From Virgisporangium aurantiacum (GTDB taxonomy: Bacteria; Actinomycetota; Actinomycetes; Mycobacteriales; Micromonosporaceae): DNA of 64,000 nucleotides. This document shows positions 26,071 to 34,264 of this stretch, piece after piece. The notes under the pieces are model-generated. The model saw only the letters and a list, made by a program, of their open reading frames with translations. It searched no databases and was not told where the DNA came from. The DNA lies in assembly GCF_016863635.1 (NCBI RefSeq), contig NZ_BOPG01000063.1, positions 1 through 64,000 on the forward strand, read 5' to 3'. The position numbers and the translations under genes are program-made. Positions within the stretch are counted from its first letter, which is position 1; each line of letters starts with the position of its first letter.

Positions 26071-27384
26071 TCAGACCCGCCGGGTCATCCGGCCGCCGGA
26101 GCACCGGAACGCCGCGCCGTCGTGGTACGAGACGACATAGTGCGGCGGCAGGGTGTCCAGCGGCAGCCCGGCCGGAGCGAAGAGACCCTCACCGATCGGC
26201 ACGTACCGGGTCGGCGGCGCCTCGAAGGGGCCGCCGATGAAACCGGTGAAGATCTTTTTCTGGGACGCGTCGGCAGGTTCGTACGTCACCTGTTCCTCCA
26301 GTTCGCCGTCGGCGATGCGCACGTCGATCCGGAGCTGGTTCGAGCGGTACGTGCCCGCGTAGGGCGTCAGGTCGATGTCCTGCCGCGTGTAGACCGGCTT
26401 CTCGACGTCGCTGGCGAGGTGGTCCAGCAGGTCGTCGTGCAGTTCGAGCGCCCGCGGGTCGTTGCCGTACGCGGCGAACACCAGGTCGCGCTCCGGCATG
26501 ACCACCAGCACCGCCACGCCGCCGGGCGAGGCGCCGGACATGGTCAGCACGGTCGTGCCGGCCATCGAGCGCACCAGCCAGCCGAGGCCGATCGGCGACG
26601 CGTTCGGCGTCCCCGGATCTCCGGTGACCGTCTCCATCAGCGCGACCGACGCCGCGGACAGCAACCGACGATCGAGATATGCCCGGCCGAAGGCCAGCAG
26701 GTCGTCGACGGTGCCGATCGGTGTGCCGCCGGCCGGCCCCCACGTCTGCGGCAGCATGAACATGCCGGTCGGCCTGATGTCGCCGGTCTCCGGGTCGGCG
26801 AAATGCCCGACGGCGGTGGAGCGCAGGATCGCCCGCTCGGCCGACGTGCACGAGTCCACCATCCCGGCGACGGCGAACACGTCGCGCTCGAGGAGTTCGT
26901 GGTACGGCAGGCCGGTCACCACCTCCAGCAACCGCCCGGCGACGATCATGCCGCCGTTGGAGTAGCTGACGTGCTCCCCCGGCGCGAACAGCTGGCCGCA
27001 CTCGCGGCCGAGCCGCTCCACGTAGACGCGGAGGGCGTCGCGGCCGGCGGCGTCCGGGAAGAAGAGGTCGGCGTCGATCCCGCTGGTGGCGTTGAGGAGG
27101 TGACGCACCCGGAGCCCCTCGATGTCGACCGGCAGGTATTCGGCGACCGGTGCGTCGAGGTCGAGGACGCCCTTCTCCATCTGCTGCAGGACGAGCGTCG
27201 TTGTCATGATCTTGGTGATGGAGCCGAACAGGAAGCCGGTGTCCGCGCGCATCGGGGCGTTCGTGGCCAGGTTCGCGGTGCCGTGCGCGACGACGGTGCG
27301 CTCTCCCTTGTGGTGCAGGCCGGCGAGGAATCCGGGAATCCGGTTGGCTTCGCAGAAGGCGGTGATCCGCTCGGTGATGGTCAT
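26071..27384 (-). CDS. Class C beta-lactamase-fold serine hydrolase, 437 aa
   Basis: Serine beta-lactamase/DD-peptidase superfamily: nucleophile motif SITK (FLFGSITKIMTTT, ~residue 55), second motif YSN (HVSYSNGGMIVAG) and a C-terminal beta-rich domain after residue 330. No signal peptide, so it acts in the cytoplasm, more like esterase-type EstB proteins than a secreted beta-lactamase. ATG 27384 is chosen; the earlier in-frame start would cover the promoter. Substrate not inferable. Confidence 0.88.
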   Translation of the reverse strand: MTITERITAFCEANRIPGFLAGLHHKGERTVVAHGTANLATNAPMRADTGFLFGSITKIMTTTLVLQQMEKGVLDLDAPVAEYLPVDIEGLRVRHLLNATSGIDADLFFPDAAGRDALRVYVERLGRECGQLFAPGEHVSYSNGGMIVAGRLLEVVTGLPYHELLERDVFAVAGMVDSCTSAERAILRSTAVGHFADPETGDIRPTGMFMLPQTWGPAGGTPIGTVDDLLAFGRAYLDRRLLSAASVALMETVTGDPGTPNASPIGLGWLVRSMAGTTVLTMSGASPGGVAVLVVMPERDLVFAAYGNDPRALELHDDLLDHLASDVEKPVYTRQDIDLTPYAGTYRSNQLRIDVRIADGELEEQVTYEPADASQKKIFTGFIGGPFEAPPTRYVPIGEGLFAPAGLPLDTLPPHYVVSYHDGAAFRCSGGRMTRRV

Positions 27385-27397
27385 GCGTCGATCCTCG

Positions 27398-27422
27398 AAC
27401 CTTGCCCCTGGGGCAGGGTCAA
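27398..27422 (-). promoter_or_regulatory. MerR-type promoter/operator for the serine hydrolase operon
   Basis: The perfect palindrome TGCCCC-t-GGGGCA lies between a TTGACC-like -35 on the minus strand and the gene start. MerR-family activators of this class bind CCTTGCCCC-type palindromes in the promoter spacer. The MerR gene is second in the operon. Confidence 0.6.
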
Positions 27423-27460
27423 GGACCATTTTTGTCGGTGCCCGGCTTTAGGGTCTTGGC

Positions 27461-28828
27461 ATGACCACGGGGACGCAGAGTTACCGGTATCCGGCCGCCT
27501 CGGCGCTGCACGACCGGCGGCTGACGCTGCAGACGTCCGGCGGCCGCACCGAACGCGGCCTGCTCGCCAATCCGCGGTTCTTCACCGGCTTCCTCACCGC
27601 CGGTGAGCCGGCCGCGGTGGGCCTGCTCACCCTGGCCGACGTCGCCCGCACCGACTTCCGTCGCGCCGGCCAGCCGCTCGACGGGTCGTTCGGCGGCTAC
27701 CGCGATCCGATCGTCACCTGCGGCGGCGAGCGGTTGCGGTTCGAGTCGTTCTCGGCCTGCTGCGGCGCGTACGCGCGGCTCGACGTCCTGCCCGCCGGGC
27801 TCGACGGTGACCGGCTCGACCACGGCACCACCAACGTCGACGTCAATCCGCCGCTGTACGCGGCGCTCACCCGCGTCGGCGGGCGCGATCCGCTGCGGTT
27901 GTCGGTGGGTCCCGACGATCTCACGGTCACCACCCTCGACGGCGCGGTCGTCGAGAAGAAGGTGCCGCTGCCCGAACGGTGGCTGCGGAGCCTGGCCGAG
28001 GTGCCGGCGATCGCCGCCCGGTTCGAGCCACGGGCCGCGCTCACCCCGGCGGAGACCACCGCGTTCATCAACCGGCTGCCGTCGGCGGCGAGCCGCGAGG
28101 TGCGCTGGGTCAGCCAGGTCGGCCGGTCGCTGCGGGTGGCGACGGCTCCGGCCCGCGGCGCGGTGTGCCTGGCCGGCCCGGGCCGGCTGGCGCTGCTGCG
28201 TCCGTTGCTGCGCTTCGCCCGCGGGTTGCGCGTGTTCGGCCCGTCCGTGGCGCCGGGCAGCGGGCCGGCGCCGAGCGGGTGGGAGCTCGACCTCGGCGCG
28301 ATGCGGTTCCTGCTGCTGCTCTCCCCCGGCACGTTCCGCGGTTTCTCCGGCGAGGGCGGGCTGCTGGAGGCGTTGGCCGACCCGACGGCCGCGGACGACG
28401 CCGAAACGGTCGCGCCGTTGCTCGGCTGGGCGCAGGTGGTCGACGTCGACGCCGTCGCGTCGGCGGGCGGCCTGGCGCCGCAACGGGTCCGGGCGGCGCT
28501 CGCCGTGCTGGCCACCTCCGGGCGCGTCGGCTACGACCCGGCCGAGGCCGCCTACTTCCACCGCGAACTGCCCTTCGACCCCGCCCTCGTCACCGGGCTC
28601 AACCCGCGGTTGGCGGGGGCCCGCGCGCTCGTCGACGGTGGGCACGTCACGCCGTCGGGCGAGGGGTTCGAGGTGCGCGCCGGCGAGCGGACGTACCGGG
28701 TCTACCCGGTGGCCGGCGGCGGTCTCGGCTGCACCTGCAGCTGGTGGGTCGACCATCGGGGCGAACGCGGGCCGTGTACGCACGTCCTGGCGGCCGGAGC
28801 GGCCGGAGCGGCCGGAGGTGCGCGGTGA
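27461..28828 (+). CDS. SWIM zinc-finger protein, 455 aa
   Basis: A SWIM-type finger (Cys-x-Cys ... Cys-x-His) is at the C-terminus: CTCSWWVDHRGERGPCTH, residues ~427-444. The preceding 420 residues form a conserved but unassigned region starting YRYPAASALHDRR, with recurring FESFSACCGAYARLD and TTNVDVNPP blocks. SWIM domains bind DNA or protein partners. TAGGGT ends 6 nt before the ATG (leaderless). The next gene starts inside its stop (GTGA), so both proteins are made together and may act as a complex. The biological role of this pair is not known to me. Confidence 0.88.
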   Translation: MTTGTQSYRYPAASALHDRRLTLQTSGGRTERGLLANPRFFTGFLTAGEPAAVGLLTLADVARTDFRRAGQPLDGSFGGYRDPIVTCGGERLRFESFSACCGAYARLDVLPAGLDGDRLDHGTTNVDVNPPLYAALTRVGGRDPLRLSVGPDDLTVTTLDGAVVEKKVPLPERWLRSLAEVPAIAARFEPRAALTPAETTAFINRLPSAASREVRWVSQVGRSLRVATAPARGAVCLAGPGRLALLRPLLRFARGLRVFGPSVAPGSGPAPSGWELDLGAMRFLLLLSPGTFRGFSGEGGLLEALADPTAADDAETVAPLLGWAQVVDVDAVASAGGLAPQRVRAALAVLATSGRVGYDPAEAAYFHRELPFDPALVTGLNPRLAGARALVDGGHVTPSGEGFEVRAGERTYRVYPVAGGGLGCTCSWWVDHRGERGPCTHVLAAGAAGAAGGAR

Positions 28829-31713
28829 CCCTCGACTACCCGCGGCTGGCCGGGCTGATCGCGGCCGGCGCCGTCACCGAGATCGTCGACGCGCTCGTGG
28901 CCGCCGACGAGAAGACCCGCCGTGCGCTCTTCCCCGAGCTGCGCGAACACGTCGATCAGCTCAGCGCCGGCGGCTGGCAACGCCACCAGACCGAGGCGTG
29001 GCCACTGACGGTGGCCGGGGCCGGTTGCGCCCCGGGTGCGGCGGGCGTGGTCAGCTGGCTGCGGCATCGCACCCTGCGGTGGAACCTGCGGGGCAAGGAC
29101 CCCGAGCCGCTGGTGCGTGTCCTGGGCGCGCCGGGGCGGCCGGCACTGGCCGTGGTCGGCCGCCAGCTCGCCGACCGCATGCGGGCCACCACGATCGCGT
29201 CCGACTGGCGGATCGCCGCGGCGCTCGTGCTGGCCGGCGGCGCCGAACCGCCGATGGGCGACGTGTTCGTGCGCGGTTGGGCCCGGTTCGGGGGGCGCGC
29301 CACCGACATCCAGCGGCGGTTGCCCGACGCGCTGCGCGCCGACCCGTGGCTCACGGCGATGGTCGGCCGCATGTTCGAGGTCGACACGCTGGCCGCCGAG
29401 CTGTCCGGAGACTGGCCCGAGGAGCTGGTCGCGCTGTGCGCCGAGGGCCGGGTCGACCGCGAGCAGGTGCTGTCCGGCTGTTTGTGGCGGATGCGGGCCG
29501 GCGACCGGGTCACGGCGATGGGCAACATCCTGAAGATCCACGTGCTGCTCGAGGTGACGCCCACCGAGATCGCCGCGCACCGGCAGGAGTACCTGGGGCT
29601 GCTGTCCAGCCCCAGCGGCTACGTCGCCGACCACGCCCAGTACGCGCTGCGCGAGCTCGACGGCTCCGGCTGCCTACCGGCCGACGCGCTGGTCGACGTG
29701 GTGGTCGAGAGCAGCCACGCGATCCTGCTGCGCCGGGAGAAGAAGCTGGTACGCACCCAGCTCACCTGGCTTGCCAGCATGGCGAGCCGGAACCCGGAGC
29801 ACCTGGCCCGGCTGCTCGGCGCGGCCGCGACGGGCCTGGGCAACGAGGCGTCCGACCTCGCCGACCGCGCTCTCGACGTCATCGCGCGCCACCTGCCCGC
29901 CGCCGGCGACGACGTCCGCAAGGCGGTGATCGACGCCCTGCCCGACCTGTCCGGAGACCTCGCCCGGCGGGTCTCCGACCTCCTCGGTGTTCCGGCCGAC
30001 GCCGCTGCCGGGCCGGCCGACCTGCTCCCGCTCGGCGAGCCGGTTCTCGCGGCGCCACCGCCGATCGGCTCGCTGGGCGAACTCGTCGGCGAGGTGCGGC
30101 GGATCATGCGCGACATGTCCGATCCGATCGCGCTGGAACGGGTCCTCGACGCGGCGGTGCGGTTCGCCCACACCGACCGGGCCGCCCTGGGCACGGTCCT
30201 CGCGCCGGTGGTGCCCGGCTGGGGCGGCGGATCCTGGTACGGCGAACTGTGCAACGTCCTGCGGGCCGCCGGCGGCGGGCAACTCCTGCCGGCTCCCCCA
30301 CCCCAGGCCGGGAGCCAGACCCCCGCGCCACCCGAGGAACTGCTGACGGCACGCCTGGCGGAGATCGCCGAACGGCTGGCCGACGGATCGTCCCCCGCGG
30401 CGCTGCTGTCCACCCCGGCCACCGAAGACGGCCACGTCGACCCGGAGCGGGTGCTGAGCCTGCTGGTCCGCGCCGAACGCGACGGGATCCACCCCGGGCG
30501 GGTCGACCTCTCCCAGGCGCTGCTGCGGCTGCCCCGCACCGTCGACCCGGCGGTGACCGCGGCCGCCGCCGCGCTCGGCAGCCCCGCGGGCCGCGTGTTC
30601 CACCGCTGGCTGGCGGCCGGCGGCCTGGCCGATCCGGCGGTCGCCCGGGTGCGGGTTCCCCAGCCGGAGTGCCGCAACTCCCACACGTCCTACTACCACG
30701 GCTACCAGTGCTACTGCATGAGCCAGCCGGCGTTCCGGTTGACGGTGGAGGTGCCCGCACCACCGCCCGACCGGGCGGCCGACCTCGCCGTCCCCGCCCG
30801 CCTGCTGCACCTGGCCGGCGGCCCGGCGGCACGGCAACGGGCCTACGGCCACCACTGGGCGCCGTCGATGACGAGGTGGCCGTCCGTGACGCCGTCGCAC
30901 CGGGAGATCGCCGCCGCACACATCCAGCCGATGATCACCGGAGCCGCCGACCAGGACCGCAGCGGTGGCACCGAGACCCTGCCCGCCCTGGCCCGGTGCT
31001 CCGGCCCGTTCGGCCCGGCGATGGCTCTCGCCCTCGCCTACGGCCTCGCCGCCAAACGCGAACGCGACCGGCTTCCGGCCGTCGACGCGCTGGTCCACCT
31101 CGCCGGCCGCGGCGACCTGACCGCCCCCGGCGCAATGGCCGGCCTGGGCACGACGGCCGGCGCAGTCTCGGGCACGGGCGCGACGGCCGGCCTGGGCGCG
31201 ACGGCCGGGCCCGGCGCAACGGCAGGCCCGGGCGTGATGGCCGGCGCAGTGCCGGGCGCGATGGTCGGCCCCGGCGCAGTGCCCGGCACGGGCGCGATGG
31301 CCGGGCCGGGCGCAATGGCCGGGCCGCGCGCAATGGCCGGGCAGGGCGCGACCGGCGCGATGGCCGGGCGCGGCGACCTGGCCGGGCCGCTGCTCGGCCG
31401 AGCGCTCGGCGAGCTGACCGGTGAGGGCGTGGTCGTCCTCTCCCGGGTGGTCGCCGCGCTCGGCGAGGCCGCCCGTGCCGGCGCCGCCGGCACGGTCTGG
31501 CACATCACCGCCGCGATGCTGCCCGCCCTCCTGACGCAGGACAAGCCGAGGTCCGGCACCCCCGACCTGCTGGCGCTGGCCGCGGTGACGGCCGAGTCGA
31601 CCCCGGCCGGGCCCGACCCCGAACTCCGCGCCCTGGTGACGGCGGTCGCCGCCCGCAAGGGCACCTCCCGCCTGGTAACGGAGGCCAACCGCCTGTGCCG
31701 CGCCCTCCGCTGA
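28825..31713 (+). CDS. DUF6493-type large helical protein, 962 aa
   Basis: The N-terminal 350 residues are alpha-helical and HEAT-like (ITEIVDALVAADEKTRRALFPELREH, LRELDGSGCLPADALVDVV). A central region reads CRNSHTSYYHGYQCYCMSQPAF (residues ~612-633), a Cys/His cluster that may bind metal. Residues ~768-855 are a degenerate Gly-Ala-Met repeat (GAMAGPGAMAGP). The C-terminus (LLGRALGELTGEGVVVLSRVV) is again helical. This matches my recollection of DUF6493, seen next to SWIM proteins; the assignment is from memory. Co-translated with the SWIM gene. No catalytic motif seen. Confidence 0.8.
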   Translation: MTLDYPRLAGLIAAGAVTEIVDALVAADEKTRRALFPELREHVDQLSAGGWQRHQTEAWPLTVAGAGCAPGAAGVVSWLRHRTLRWNLRGKDPEPLVRVLGAPGRPALAVVGRQLADRMRATTIASDWRIAAALVLAGGAEPPMGDVFVRGWARFGGRATDIQRRLPDALRADPWLTAMVGRMFEVDTLAAELSGDWPEELVALCAEGRVDREQVLSGCLWRMRAGDRVTAMGNILKIHVLLEVTPTEIAAHRQEYLGLLSSPSGYVADHAQYALRELDGSGCLPADALVDVVVESSHAILLRREKKLVRTQLTWLASMASRNPEHLARLLGAAATGLGNEASDLADRALDVIARHLPAAGDDVRKAVIDALPDLSGDLARRVSDLLGVPADAAAGPADLLPLGEPVLAAPPPIGSLGELVGEVRRIMRDMSDPIALERVLDAAVRFAHTDRAALGTVLAPVVPGWGGGSWYGELCNVLRAAGGGQLLPAPPPQAGSQTPAPPEELLTARLAEIAERLADGSSPAALLSTPATEDGHVDPERVLSLLVRAERDGIHPGRVDLSQALLRLPRTVDPAVTAAAAALGSPAGRVFHRWLAAGGLADPAVARVRVPQPECRNSHTSYYHGYQCYCMSQPAFRLTVEVPAPPPDRAADLAVPARLLHLAGGPAARQRAYGHHWAPSMTRWPSVTPSHREIAAAHIQPMITGAADQDRSGGTETLPALARCSGPFGPAMALALAYGLAAKRERDRLPAVDALVHLAGRGDLTAPGAMAGLGTTAGAVSGTGATAGLGATAGPGATAGPGVMAGAVPGAMVGPGAVPGTGAMAGPGAMAGPRAMAGQGATGAMAGRGDLAGPLLGRALGELTGEGVVVLSRVVAALGEAARAGAAGTVWHITAAMLPALLTQDKPRSGTPDLLALAAVTAESTPAGPDPELRALVTAVAARKGTSRLVTEANRLCRALR
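31130..31395 (+). repeat. In-frame degenerate tandem repeat in the DUF6493-type gene
   Basis: Units of 18-24 bp built on GGC(C/G)NGGGCGCRATGGCCGG encode [G-A-(M/T)-A-G-(P/L)-G]n. The reading frame is kept throughout. It gives a flexible Gly/Ala/Met-rich linker between two helical regions. Confidence 0.75.
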
Positions 31714-31724
31714 CGCCCCCCGGA

Positions 31725-31800
31725 GTCGATCTTGCAGTTGTGGTGCCAGGGTTGCCCGGATTCGACACGCTTCGTGAGGCACCACAACTGCAAGATCGAC
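31725..31800. repeat. Perfect 23-bp-stem palindrome, GATCTTG family, copy C
   Basis: Arms 31725-31747 and 31778-31800 are perfectly complementary over 23 bp (the left arm starts GTCGATCTTGCAG and ends GTGGTGCC) with a 30-nt loop. It lies 12 bp after the DUF6493-type gene and 18 bp before the GNAT gene, so it may also terminate the upstream operon. It shares the GATCTTG arm core with copies A and B. Confidence 0.85.
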
Positions 31801-31817
31801 GGGTGAGAGGGGGCGGC

Positions 31818-32307
31818 GTGGGTGAGGTGGTGGTTCGGGAAGCGTTCGGCGGGGATGTGGCGGGGGGTGTGCGGGTTCGGGGTGGAGCATGTTCCGCCGC
31901 ACTATGCGCCACTGATCGGCGCGGAGGCGGCGGCGGAGCAGGTGCGGCGGTGGTGGAACGCGGCGGAGATCGGCAGGGCGGTGGCGGAGGGTCTGGTCGT
32001 CGTCGCCGAGGTTGGTGGGGTGGTGGTCGGTGTCGGGCAGCGGGGGCGGCGGGGGGACGAGCATGTGGTCTACAAGCTGTACGTCGATCCGGGGTTCCGC
32101 AGCCGCGGGATCGGTCCCCGCCTGATCGACGCGCTGATCGGGCACCTGCCGTCGGACGCCGACCGGTTGTACATCGAGCACTTCGTCGGCAACGGGCGGG
32201 CGGGCGCGTTCTACGAGCGGGAGGGCTTCACCGTCGACCGGATCGAGCCGAGCGCGTCGGGCGATCCCGCCCGCGGCGTGGTGTGGCGCGTGCGCCGGCT
32301 CGCCTAG
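31818..32307 (+). CDS. GNAT N-acetyltransferase with a one-base frameshift
   Basis: Two frames together make one GNAT protein. From GTG 31818, frame 1 reads VGEVVVREAFGGDVAG. After the run of six G at 31862-31867, frame 2 continues as VCGFGVEHVPPHYAPLIGAEAAAEQVRRWW, then the acetyl-CoA-binding block LYVDPGFRSRGIGPRLIDAL, and ends YEREGFTVDRIEPS. Removing one G restores a continuous 162-residue protein. A shorter product from GTG 31822 in frame 2 has a foreign N-terminus. Either a sequencing error in the homopolymer or a real frameshift. Its TAG stop overlaps the left end of the mobile element. Confidence 0.8.
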
Positions 32308-32650
32308 TGTCCTGAGTCGTTGGTTCGGTGGCGGTTGAGGATGGGTCCCGCTCTCTCATGCCCCGCTCTCGCCATGCCGGGCCGGCGAGGTCACCCTCCG
32401 CTTCCGTGGCCGAGCCGATCAATGCCGGTGACACCCTCCAAGATCACCTTTTGAGGAACAAACGTGCAGTCTCACTTGAGCTTTCTTCCTCAAAAGAAGA
32501 TCTTGGACAGGGCGGCGGCGAGGGGCGGGCCGGAATCCGTCACCAACTGTGTTGCCTCCCGGCCGCTTCCGGCGGACGACTTCCGCGTCACCCCGAACGT
32601 CGGAATTTCACCTTCGCCAGCTGCGGCCGAATCAACGACTCGGGACACTA
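32305..32650. mobile_element. MITE-like element with 24-bp inverted ends and TA flanks
   Basis: The left end TAGTGTCCTGAGTCGTTGG (from 32305) and the right end, read inverted, TAGTGTCCCGAGTCGTTGA (from 32650), match over 24 bp with two mismatches and start with TA, the target dinucleotide of IS630/Tc1-mariner elements. The 346-bp body holds no transposase. It sits in the CTAG shared by the stop codons of two convergent genes. Removing it with one TA copy regenerates CCTAGA with both stops intact. The superfamily is inferred from the TA flanks. Confidence 0.78.
32438..32506. repeat. Palindrome inside the MITE
   Basis: Arms of 21 bp (32438-32458, starting CCAAGATCAC, and 32486-32506, ending GATCTTGG) match with two mismatches around a 27-nt loop. 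The arm ends CCAAGATC/GATCTTGG match the GATCTTG family of palindromes found elsewhere in the window. Confidence 0.75.
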
Positions 32651-33442
32651 GATGTCGAGGACGAGGGCGCGGTGGTCGGAGACCTCCGGCTCGTCGAGGA
32701 TCTCGAACCTCGTGACGGCGGCGACGTCGGAGACCAGCAGGTAGCTGGCGTGCCGTACCGGCTTGCGGTAGTGGGACGTGCGGGTGTCGGCCTTGCCCAC
32801 CAGGTCGGTCAGGCCGGCCTCGGCCAGGATGTCGAAGGTCTCGCTGTCGGGCAGCAGGTTGAGGTCGCCGCAGACGACCACCAGATCGTCGCGGGCCCGG
32901 ATCCGGCGGGTCAGGTCGGCCAGCCGCTCGGCCTGGTGGCGGCGGGCGGGGGTGTCGTGCTTGCCGGCCGGCTCGCGGAGGCCGTGTACCTGCACCACGC
33001 AGACCGGCCGGCCGGAGTCGCGGTCGAGGGTCCGTATCGCCAGGGCGACCCGCGGGCGGTCGGCGACCGTCCACTCGGTGTGGTCGACAAAATCCCCGTG
33101 CACGAAGGCGGACTCGACGGCGATGACGGGCAGGTCGTCGCTAACCAGCGTCGCCACGCCGAAGTCCTGGCGGTGGCGGGTACCGGCCTCGTCGTGGACG
33201 GGGCCGGAGTCGCTGGCGACGAAGACGGCCTGGTGACCCGGTAGCGCGCCGTCGACGTCGGCCAGCAGGTCGGCGCGTTGCGGGAGGCTCCGTTCGCCGT
33301 CCTCGAAACGGGTCCAGCCGGACAGGCCCGGGGTGCGGGTGACCTCCTGCAGGCAGACGACGTGGGCGCCGCTGCCCGGCAGCCAGCCGAGAAGGGCGTC
33401 GGCCATGGCGCCGCCCCAGGCGTTCACGCTCGCGATCCGCAC
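32648..33442 (-). CDS. Endonuclease/exonuclease/phosphatase family protein, 264 aa
   Basis: Metal-dependent phosphodiesterase fold: VRIASVNAWGG (metal Asn), VVCLQEVTRTPG (catalytic Glu), VQVHGLREPAGKHDTPARRHQAERL, VVVCGDLNLLPDSE (GDLN), and the C-terminal EPEVSDHRALVLDI (SDH). All catalytic residues are present. Substrate may be DNA, lipid or nucleotide. GTG 33442 after GGGAG fits the family start; GTG 33469 is an alternative. Its stop codon overlaps the right end of the MITE. Confidence 0.9.
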   Translation of the reverse strand: MRIASVNAWGGAMADALLGWLPGSGAHVVCLQEVTRTPGLSGWTRFEDGERSLPQRADLLADVDGALPGHQAVFVASDSGPVHDEAGTRHRQDFGVATLVSDDLPVIAVESAFVHGDFVDHTEWTVADRPRVALAIRTLDRDSGRPVCVVQVHGLREPAGKHDTPARRHQAERLADLTRRIRARDDLVVVCGDLNLLPDSETFDILAEAGLTDLVGKADTRTSHYRKPVRHASYLLVSDVAAVTRFEILDEPEVSDHRALVLDI

Positions 33443-33491
33443 GCGGAGGCTCCCATCCAGCCGGTCCACATGATCTTAACGGCGTGTGAGG

Positions 33492-34259
33492 ATGGCCGGC
33501 ATGGCCGACCTCGACGCCGTTCGCGCGCGGAGCTTCGGCGCGGTCGCCGCGAGCTACGACGCCTACCGGCCGCGGTATCCGGACCGATTGGTCGACGACG
33601 TGGTCGCCCTGCTGCCGGGTCGGCGGGTCCTCGAGGTCGGTGCCGGCACGGGCATCGCCACCGCGGCGTTCGCGGCCCGCGGCGTCGACCTGACCTGCGT
33701 CGAGCCGGACCCGGAGATGGCGGCCGTGCTGACCGCGAAGGTCGGCGCCGCCGACGTGCACGTGACCACGTTCGAGCAATGGTCGGCGTCCGGATTCGAC
33801 GGCCTGATCAGCGCGCAGGCCTGGCACTGGACCGATCCGGAAACGCGCTGGGCCAACGCCGCCGCCGCGGTGCGCACCGGTGGGGTGCTCGCCCTGTTCT
33901 GGAACGACGACCGCTACGTCGACCAGCGGATCCGTGCCGCGTTCACGGCCGCCTACGACCGGCACGGCATCGAGGTCCGCACGGTCGAGGAACAACCCGA
34001 TGACGGGGACCTCCCCGAGGAGTGGCGCGCGGGGCTCGACCGGCACTTCGCCGACCTGCGCACGCACCGGTACCACTGGTCGCACCGGATGCCGGTGGCC
34101 GACTTCGTGGCGCGCGTCAACACCTCGTCGGCCCACCTGATCCTGCCGCCCGAGGTGCGCGCCGACCTGACAAGAGAGGTCACCGCGACGCTCACCGGCT
34201 ACGGCGACGACGTCGAACTGGCCATGGTCACCGACCTGGTGACGGCGGTGCGCCGCTGA
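33492..34259 (+). CDS. Class I SAM-dependent methyltransferase, 255 aa
   Basis: SAM motif I LPGRRVLEVGAGTGIATAAF at ~40-60, acidic motif VDLTCVEPDPEMAAVL, and the downstream GLISAQAWHWTDPETRW of the type-11 methyltransferase family. The N-terminus SFGAVAASYDAYRPRYPD is the usual UbiE/type-11 lead-in. Substrate unknown. ATG 33492 chosen; GTG 33486 or ATG 33501 are possible. Confidence 0.9.
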   Translation: MAGMADLDAVRARSFGAVAASYDAYRPRYPDRLVDDVVALLPGRRVLEVGAGTGIATAAFAARGVDLTCVEPDPEMAAVLTAKVGAADVHVTTFEQWSASGFDGLISAQAWHWTDPETRWANAAAAVRTGGVLALFWNDDRYVDQRIRAAFTAAYDRHGIEVRTVEEQPDDGDLPEEWRAGLDRHFADLRTHRYHWSHRMPVADFVARVNTSSAHLILPPEVRADLTREVTATLTGYGDDVELAMVTDLVTAVRR

Positions 34260-34264
34260 GGCGC

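Noticed and set aside
32464..32715. Reading frame inside the MITE
   Set aside because: It crosses the right end of the element into the convergent gene and has no recognisable protein features.
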